64,000 bases of DNA, taken from contig CM060686.1 in assembly GCA_030686995.1 (NCBI GenBank), forward strand, positions 69,902,319 to 69,966,318. The letters are read 5' to 3'. Positions within the stretch are counted from its first letter, which is position 1; each line of letters opens with the position of its first letter. Shown in pieces: positions 57,989-64,000 of the stretch. The position numbers and the translations under genes were made by a program. Under the pieces are notes generated by a model that was given only the letters and a program-made list of their open reading frames with translations, was not told where the DNA came from and made no database searches. The stretch is from Artemisia argyi. Its lineage: Eukaryota > Streptophyta > Magnoliopsida > Asterales > Asteraceae.

Positions 57989-58379
57989 CCCTGCCAGCAA
58001 ATGACAGTAAAGGAAAAAGGGAAAGTTGAAGTTGCAAGTGGAAAAAGGCAGCTTGCCACTAAGAAATGACATATTTGTTCATTGTTTTGTGTTCCTCTAG
58101 CTTAATATGAAACAGTTGATGTAATAACTTAGTGCCTTTGTGGAAGTTGAAAAACATTTGGTTGTATGTTACTAGTATTATGCAATATATTTGTTTTAAC
58201 AATCATAATAGACCCAGAGAAATAGCAACTATCATTATCTAAAGACATACTAATTGTCTTCATCACCATTGTTTAACAAACATAATAAAACCAAAGAAAT
58301 CGCAATTGTCTTACTCTAAAACTCACAAACACCAATAAAAATTAATGAAATTGTTTATCTCACTCATACATAAAGCCAT

Positions 58380-61300
58380 TCAAATTGTGGCTTGTTTGGA
58401 ACCCTTTCTGATAGTCTTTCTCCTCTGACTACCAACCTCTTGGGTTGATTGTGAATCCATTGGTTGACTTGGTCCTGCATCAGTTTCAGTTGCTTCACTG
58501 TCTGCAACACACTTAGCTCTTGCCTTCTTATTGCCTTTCCCCTTTGCATTCTTCTTTCTTGGAAATGTACATGCTCTTTTGTTGTGACCTGTTGTACCAC
58601 ATTTGCTGCAAGTGACAGTTTTTCCTTTTCTTGAAAGCTTCTCACCCTTGATCATTTCCTTTAAGGCTTTCTCATCCGTCTCTTCTTTGCTTACTTTCCT
58701 CTTCTTCCTTGGTCTGCCAACTGGAATATGATGGTGTAGGGGCAATAAGATACTAGAGATGGTGTACTTGGGCCAAAATTGACTGTTAGCAATAGGTTTA
58801 ATCTTATGGTTATACGTCTCTTTCCATGTTTTTAGCTAATATGCCTCATGTAACCAATCCTCGGGCCTACCTACCTCCCTACCATCTTGTGCCATGCTAT
58901 ACATTGCTGCCATAACATATTTGCATGGAATACCGGTTAGCTCCCATCTCCTACATGTACATGTCCTTAACCTTATATCTACCACACATTTCTCATTCCA
59001 GGTGCTCTTACACTGGTAATAGTCCGCCCCATTCCAAACAACACGATAACTATTAGCTTCCCACTTAATAACTTCATACATGGAAGTTGCAGTTGGTGTT
59101 AGGCGACCTGCACACTTATCTATGACATTTTGCACATTCACTATCCTCTTCATCAAATACACCCTAATGTATTCCAAACACCCTATTATTGGTTTATCTC
59201 TACCGTCTACCAACTTACTGTTTAGTGACTCACAAAGGTTGTTGACCAGAATTTCACACTTAGCTTTGCCTGTTTTTTGATAAACGATTAAGGATAAGTT
59301 ATTGCCGGCTATATAACCACACACTAAAAGTACAAATATGAAAAATGATATACCTAAAAAATGCGCCCTTGACCATGAGGTTGGTGGTATATTTCTTAAC
59401 CAGTCATGAGCTTTCGGGTTGTAGTCTTTCAGTTGCCCTATTACATGTTCAAACCGAGGGTCAGTTGTTGTTGTTGCACACTTCTATAGAAAATCCTTCT
59501 AAAGCATTCATTTGAAAATCTGCTTCATGTTCTCATGGATGTGTCTAACACAGAATCTGTGTTCAGCAGAAGGAAAAACCTCTTGAATAGCTTGTAGAAT
59601 ACCTTGTTACAAGTCAGATATAGTGGGTTAAAACATTGCTTATGTCTAACAAATTGTTTTGTAATTAGTGTTAATTGAATTTATCATACCTTTTGTCTGT
59701 CTGAAATGCAAATGTAGTGGTAGTTGGGTTGTAAATCAAGGTCATCACCTAGATTTTTTAGGAACCATAACCAAGAACTCTTGCATTCTGCCTCAACAAT
59801 AGCATATGCAACAGGGTAAATACCATTGTTACCATCGATACTAACAACCGTCAAAATTTTCCCTGTATATGGTCCTTTTATGAAAGCACCATCCAATCCC
59901 AATATCTCTCTTCTTGTATACCCTTGAATTTAGAGTCAAATCTGTGTTGGTTTCAACTTGGATCTTGACTGTTGTGCCTGGGTTTTTGCATCTGAGCTCC
60001 ATAGCATAATCTCTAAGTTTGGCATACTGCTCTTTGTGATCACCTGTCATAAGCTGGTCAGCAAATTGCTTTGCCCTGAAAGCTTTGTCGTATCATATGT
60101 TTATTTGAAACCTTTGAGGTAATTGAAGCTGTAATGATTTCACATCAACTTTAGAATTTCTTTTAAGAATCTCGATGACATAAGGTGTAGCTGTGGCATT
60201 AGTAAGATCTCTTGTCTGGATACATTTATGTATATCTTTCAATGTTTTTACTGATCAACATTGATCTTTCGCCCACTTTGAGATGAGTAGGTCCCACGGG
60301 CAAGGGGGTTTATGATTCTTGATTAGATGTCCTCCATGATTAACACCTTTGCATTTCAAGTCCTTATGCTTTTGGTTTTTCTCAAATTTGCCCCGTTTGT
60401 TTGAGGTGGATGGCATATACCCTTCTTTGGCATATGCTGGATTGAAAGGAGTTTCACCAAGCACAATGTCGAAGCACTTAGCTCTGACCCTATGCTTATC
60501 ACATTGTATAATCGAAATGGCTCTCCTTGCCTGCAACGCTTGCAACTTCACCTTATCAGTCGCTTCTTTTCTTGTAACAAACTCCTCATGCACATTAAAA
60601 TAACATTCTTTGATTTTATACTTACTCCGATAAGCCTTTCGTATTAACTTCAACCTTCTCTTTCGTAGCCCTGCACCATCTTTAGCATCTGCTTCATCAG
60701 CACTATCAAGGTCATCCATTGGAACGGCAGGTGCCCCTTATTCAACAGCCTCTTCCGGATGAAGTTTGTCAGCAGCTTCTCTCCTACTGTCTTAAATGTT
60801 TGCATCCAGATGAAATGAGAAACCACCCATGTCAACATCAATGTCAGTTGTTGGCATGTCACTGGCAGCATGTTCAAAATTACTACCATCCCCTTCTATT
60901 TCTTGTTCTTCATTTTGGTCAAGGGCGTCTTCATTTTAAGGTTGTTCCCTTTCTACTACTTCCTCAATCCTCATCAACCTCTTGGACAATATTTCGAAGA
61001 TTCACACCTCCATTTTCTGGATATATGTACTCATGAATCATTTCTGCAACATCTTCTGGCCTATCACCAAAGCATGATTCAGGCCTATCCAAAGACACTG
61101 CATTATCCTACTGGAATAGGTCATCCTCAAAATATGTCCCAAGTTGTTTACCCTTCGAATGGATAAAACTACCCATAGGGTCACAGTCACTCAATTCCAT
61201 CAAATTTAAGTAACTAAATCCATGGAATGAGGATTGTGGCTCATTTTCAAAATGCAGGAATCCTACATTATCATCATTAATAGTTCTTTCAACTAATAGA

Positions 61301-61776
61301 CAAGCATTACAGGATGTTTGAGTTGGTTCCATTTCATCATTATGTCAATCTAACATCAACAACTTTCCTTTGCTGTTCTTATGAGATGCACTAACCACAT
61401 CATCCTGAACAATCTCTTGTATCACTAGACCCTCTGAGGCTGGACGCCAACACGTATGCTCAAACAGGTGTTGTTCTACCAATGATACATCCGTCTCTAC
61501 AAAAACATCTATCTCCTTATACCTAGGTACACAATTTAACAATACCTTCACATCCTGATCCGACATCAATGCAACTAATCCATCATCTAAATTCAGGCTA
61601 GGGACCCTATAGTGAACAAACAGCACAAGCATTGAGAAATTGTCACAATCAATTAGGTCTACATGATCAGTGTAATCAAACTTGTACACTCTATTATGTG
61701 GTTTGGAAAACTCACCATTGTGAAATTTGTGGTGGATATGAATACTGAAGAGCCTTGGGTACAATTATGCGAACAT
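58380..61776 (-). pseudogene. MURA-type MULE transposase with PB1-like N-terminus (decayed)
   Basis: Reading from 61776 down: ATG-TTC-GCA then TAA, followed by the PB1-like domain (LYPRLFSIHIHHKFHNGEF; 61764-61345), in frame across a stop with an acidic linker (61332-61108). A DNA-binding region follows at 60719-60255 (CDKHRVRAKCF, CPWDLLISKW). The DDE core is in pieces: GLDGAFIKGPYTGKIL with SIDGNNG and ISDRQK (59902-59684), then EHRFCVRHIHENMK and DPRFEHVIGQLKDYNPKAH in the 59640-59330 stretch, then KAKCEILVNNLCESLN (59324-58836). The SWIM finger CTCRRW...PCKY has Tyr for the zinc-binding His. A CCHC zinc knuckle CSKCGTTGHNKRAC ends it (58745-58380). At least eight stops or frameshifts make it inactive. 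Confidence 0.85.
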
Positions 61777-62114
61777 AAATCAACGAAACAAATAAACAAA
61801 AATAAAAAAAACATCTACAGCATTATCATGAATCAAGGTAATATGCTTTACTTTCCATATATACACTGCATGGTCATTCGAAAGAAAAGCACACAAAAAA
61901 TCGTACCGTATAAGGTAGCAATATCCGAAATTGGTGCACTCCGACGCCTAATTTACCAACCATCCATCATGGATCTACTGTTAATTTGGGTGATTTTGAC
62001 AATACACAAGTTGGTAGCAAGGGTTCGATGTTATAGGTGTGTAGGTGTGTTAAGTGTATACGAATGAAAGAAGATAAACTTTAGATGCAAAAAATGTCCC
62101 TCAACCTTACACTC

Positions 62115-62340
62115 TGTTCCCGAGTTTATTTTCTGGAGTGAAAGGGAAAAGTTTGGGATAGTAATAAAAAATGTTTGTGTTCCAGAGATTTTTTAGGAGG
62201 GGAGAGGAAAGTAAAGGGTAGTAAATTATATCAAAATTACTCTCCTAATTTACTTCCCAAATTGGAATGAAATGGAGTGAAGTTGATTTTAAAGCTCTTT
62301 TTTGGTTACTTCCTTCTCTTTTCTTTTCAACTCGGGAACA
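62115..62340. mobile_element. MITE inserted in the right inner border of MULE 2
   Basis: Termini TGTTCCCGAGTT (62115) and AACTCGGGAACA (to 62340) are perfect inverted repeats. The 226-bp interior is AT-rich and partly palindromic (ACTCTCCTAATTTACTTCCC opposite GGGGAGAGGAAAGTAAAGGG). It separates the terminal repeat from the GGGACATTTTTTGCA promoter-like block, which lie close together at the left end of MULE 2. hAT-like termini; no clear duplication. Confidence 0.7.
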
Positions 62341-62344
62341 CAAG

Positions 62345-62549
62345 ATAAAAAAATGTGAAATGACGAAAATACCCTCACGTGCAACGCACATGAGGACTAA
62401 CTAACGAGCGTTAGACAAAAAACTTTTTTTCATGAATAGTAACCCTTTGAGGGTATAATTTGTAAATTAAAAACTGCTCAAGAACACTTTTTACAAAAAT
62501 TCTCAGAGTATACTTTTTGCAATTTTGCCAAACCTTTTACAGTTTACTC
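62345..62549 (-). repeat. MULE 2 right terminal inverted repeat
   Basis: Reverse complement of 52857-53090 with scattered substitutions and small gaps, ending CAGTTTACTC at 62549 followed by the target duplication. Confidence 0.92.
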
Positions 62550-62558
62550 TAGAAAATA

Positions 62559-63369
62559 AGCTTTTACAACAAAAGCCCAAAACCCAAAACCCTCCAAAAA
62601 CCCAAAACCCTATCTACCCTCAGCCAAGCCAACCCTTCTCCACCCTTTTGCTTTCCGACCTCCCCGCCGCCACTGACTATCACTGGTAAGTTTTCTCAAA
62701 TAGGAATTTACATTTTTACCCTCTTTCTTTTTATACATTTATTTAAACCCTAAGCCCTTATATAACCTAACAGCAGCCACAAAGCTGCTTCTCTTCTACA
62801 TTCATTTACGATCACGAGCAGGTTTTTATTTACTTTATAGCATAATCGATTATATAAAAACGGCTTCCTGGATGCTTAAAAATAAGCACTTTATAAGAAT
62901 ATATATTTGTATTTGCTTATTTTGTGTAAAAGATGGAAAAATAATAAGTTGTATGATGAATTTTATTTGCAAATTTGATTTTTTAATTTCATCTCAAATA
63001 AGCAGTTTGAACTGTTTATAAGCCCTAAAAGTTAAGATTTTTAGCTTTCTATAAGTTAAATAAGCTCATAAGCCGGGAAATATTAACCAAAACAAATACC
63101 CTGTTAGAAACGGCTTTTTTTACACCTAAATAAGCAGATTAATGGAAGCAGTTTGGGTGAACCATGCTAGAAAATAAGCAAATAAGCTGAAATTAGTAGC
63201 TTGTGTATGCTTATTGTATCGTTTTGTTCCTTGAGTATACTGATGCTTGGTTTTAGAAAAATTGGCTATCGAGTTTATACTGTGTTTTAATGCGATTATA
63301 TGTTTCGAACTATTTGATATCTCGAGTGATTGTTTAATAACAATTTTTTTGTTGTAGTAGTGAATATTA
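62559..63369 (+). promoter_or_regulatory. Leader region and leader intron of the DEAD-box helicase gene
   Basis: Directly right of the MULE 2 duplication lies AAGCCCAAAACCCAAAACCC and AAAACCCTATC, resembling the telo-box (AAACCCTA) and GCCCA motifs frequent at plant ribosome-biogenesis genes. A probable leader exon ends at 62685, and a 5' leader intron runs 62686-63357 (GTAAGT donor, TTGTTGTAG acceptor), 12 bases before the ATG. Only about 130 bp separate the MULE end from the end of the leader exon, so the native distal promoter has been pushed 9.7 kb away. Confidence 0.65.
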
Positions 63370-64000
63370 ATGGGGAAGTTTCTTGTAAGCTCCGCAACGG
63401 AGCTGAAGAAAAAGGAGAAGAGAGAGAAAAAAGCAAAGTCGGGAGGGTTCGAATCGTTAAACTTAAGCTTAAATGTGTTCAGAGGCGTTAAACGAAAAGG
63501 GTATAGAGTACCCACACCTATACAACGTAAAACAATGCCTGTTATTCTCTCTGGTGCGGACGTTGTTGCTATGGCGCGGACTGGGTCTGGTAAAACAGCC
63601 GCGTTTTTGATTCCCATGCTTGAGAAGCTGCAGCAGCATGTTTCGCAGACTGGTGTTAGGGCTCTTATTTTGTCGCCCACACGTGATCTTGCTCTTCAGA
63701 CACTTAAGTTTACCCAAGAGCTTGGTAGATTTACAGGTAGCTAGTTATTTATGGATTAGTTATAGCTGCTATGTATCTGCAATTGCTTCCTTGTATTTAT
63801 TACTAATCTGATTTTTATCCACTTTGGAAATGTTGCAGATCTTCGAGTTAGTTTATTGGTTGGTGGTGATAGTATGGAAACTCAGTTTGAAGAACTGTCA
63901 CAGAGTCCTGATATCATTATTGCAACTCCTGGTAGGCTGATGCATCATCTGGAAGAGGTGGACGATATGTCATTGCGGTCAGTTGAGTATGTGGTATTTG
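63370..64000 (+). CDS. RH29: DEAD-box RNA helicase, DBP10/RH29 type (5' part, cut by window end)
   Basis: Exon 1 63370-63736 and exon 2 from 63839 (GT/AG, phase 1) encode the first ~176 residues. After a basic N-terminus come the Q motif ([14 protein letters not shown], 44-57), Walker A (ARTGSGKT, 69-76), motif Ia (PTRD, 103-106), GG (131-132) and motif Ib (TPGR, 152-155). The window ends just before the DEAD box. The segment [20 protein letters not shown] before the Q motif and [12 protein letters not shown] after exon 1 are characteristic of RH29/DBP10, a nucleolar helicase of 60S ribosomal subunit assembly. Sequence is intact to the edge. A long antisense ORF (63680-63126) is a shadow. Confidence 0.92.

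Larger units (their letters stand above)
52857..62549. mobile_element. Mutator-like element 2 (MULE 2), 9.7 kb, multi-gene
   Basis: Perfect 9-bp target duplication TAGAAAATA (52848-52856 and 62550-62558). Terminal inverted repeats begin GAGTAAACTGTAAAA at both ends and stay alignable for about 200-230 bp (left 52857-53090, right 62345-62549). Inside are a MURA-type transposase pseudogene with PB1-like N-terminus, SWIM finger and zinc knuckle (-), a GRF zinc-finger pseudogene (+), a captured coiled-coil gene relic (-), and two short ORFs (+). A small MITE interrupts the inner edge of the right repeat. The intact duplication shows that one insertion event brought in the whole 9.7 kb. Confidence 0.95.

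Noticed and set aside
63126..63680. 184-codon minus-strand ORF opposite the helicase start
   Set aside because: It is a shadow of the conserved helicase coding strand and the leader intron, with no homology or promoter.
1..64000. CRISPR array, operon structure, rRNA or canonical tRNA genes
   Set aside because: None seen; the sequence is plant nuclear DNA and regularly spaced short repeats are absent.

Overview
This window is plant nuclear DNA, most likely from a daisy-family (Asteraceae) genome. The genes are intron-rich, the spacers are AT-rich and packed with plant transposons, and several transposon protein types are ones I associate with Asteraceae (from memory; no database was searched). 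Three ordinary host genes lie at the edges: a small secreted protein with a wall-associated-kinase-type galacturonan-binding domain (1273-3046, +), a complete 12-exon CAMTA calmodulin-binding transcription factor (CDS 9167 to 3344, -), and the 5' end of a DBP10/RH29-type DEAD-box RNA helicase (63370 to the window end, +). Almost everything between is mobile DNA.

Region by region: 1-1272 is a spacer with a diverged tandem duplication. 1273-9500 holds the first two genes in convergent orientation, with MITEs and a SINE in their introns. 9637-11248 is a small Mutator-like element (MULE 1) bounded by 9-base T runs, carrying a truncated transposase start and an intact GRF-zinc-finger gene. 12801-13660 is an old copia-type LTR fragment. 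13751-43602 is a deep nest: a Ty1-copia Sirevirus-like element (5-bp target duplication CACGT) has a Ty3/gypsy-like non-autonomous element (GTCTA) in its 3' LTR. That element in turn has a 12.4-kb CACTA transposon (TAA) in its own 3' LTR. The CACTA contains a poly(A) retroposon with an 11-bp duplication, a tiny poly(T) insertion with a 17-bp duplication, a candidate Helitron end, and a Stowaway MITE that itself contains a hAT-like MITE.

43603-52847 is a repeat-rich stretch with a third LTR type, a 70-bp tandem array and the 3' half of an old copia LTR. 52857-62549 is a 9.7-kb MULE (MULE 2) with inverted repeats of about 200-230 bp and a perfect 9-bp target duplication. It carries at least five gene units, and it landed directly upstream of the helicase 5' leader.

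The most interesting theme is a small GRF zinc-finger / coiled-coil / C-terminal membrane-tail gene found in both MULEs, intact in MULE 1 and decayed in MULE 2. It looks like a recurrent accessory gene of these PB1-type Mutator elements. A second is the gypsy-like element, whose only long ORF is a retropepsin-like protein lacking the usual catalytic D-x-G, driven from an LTR with six TGACG-type palindromes packed upstream of its TATA box.
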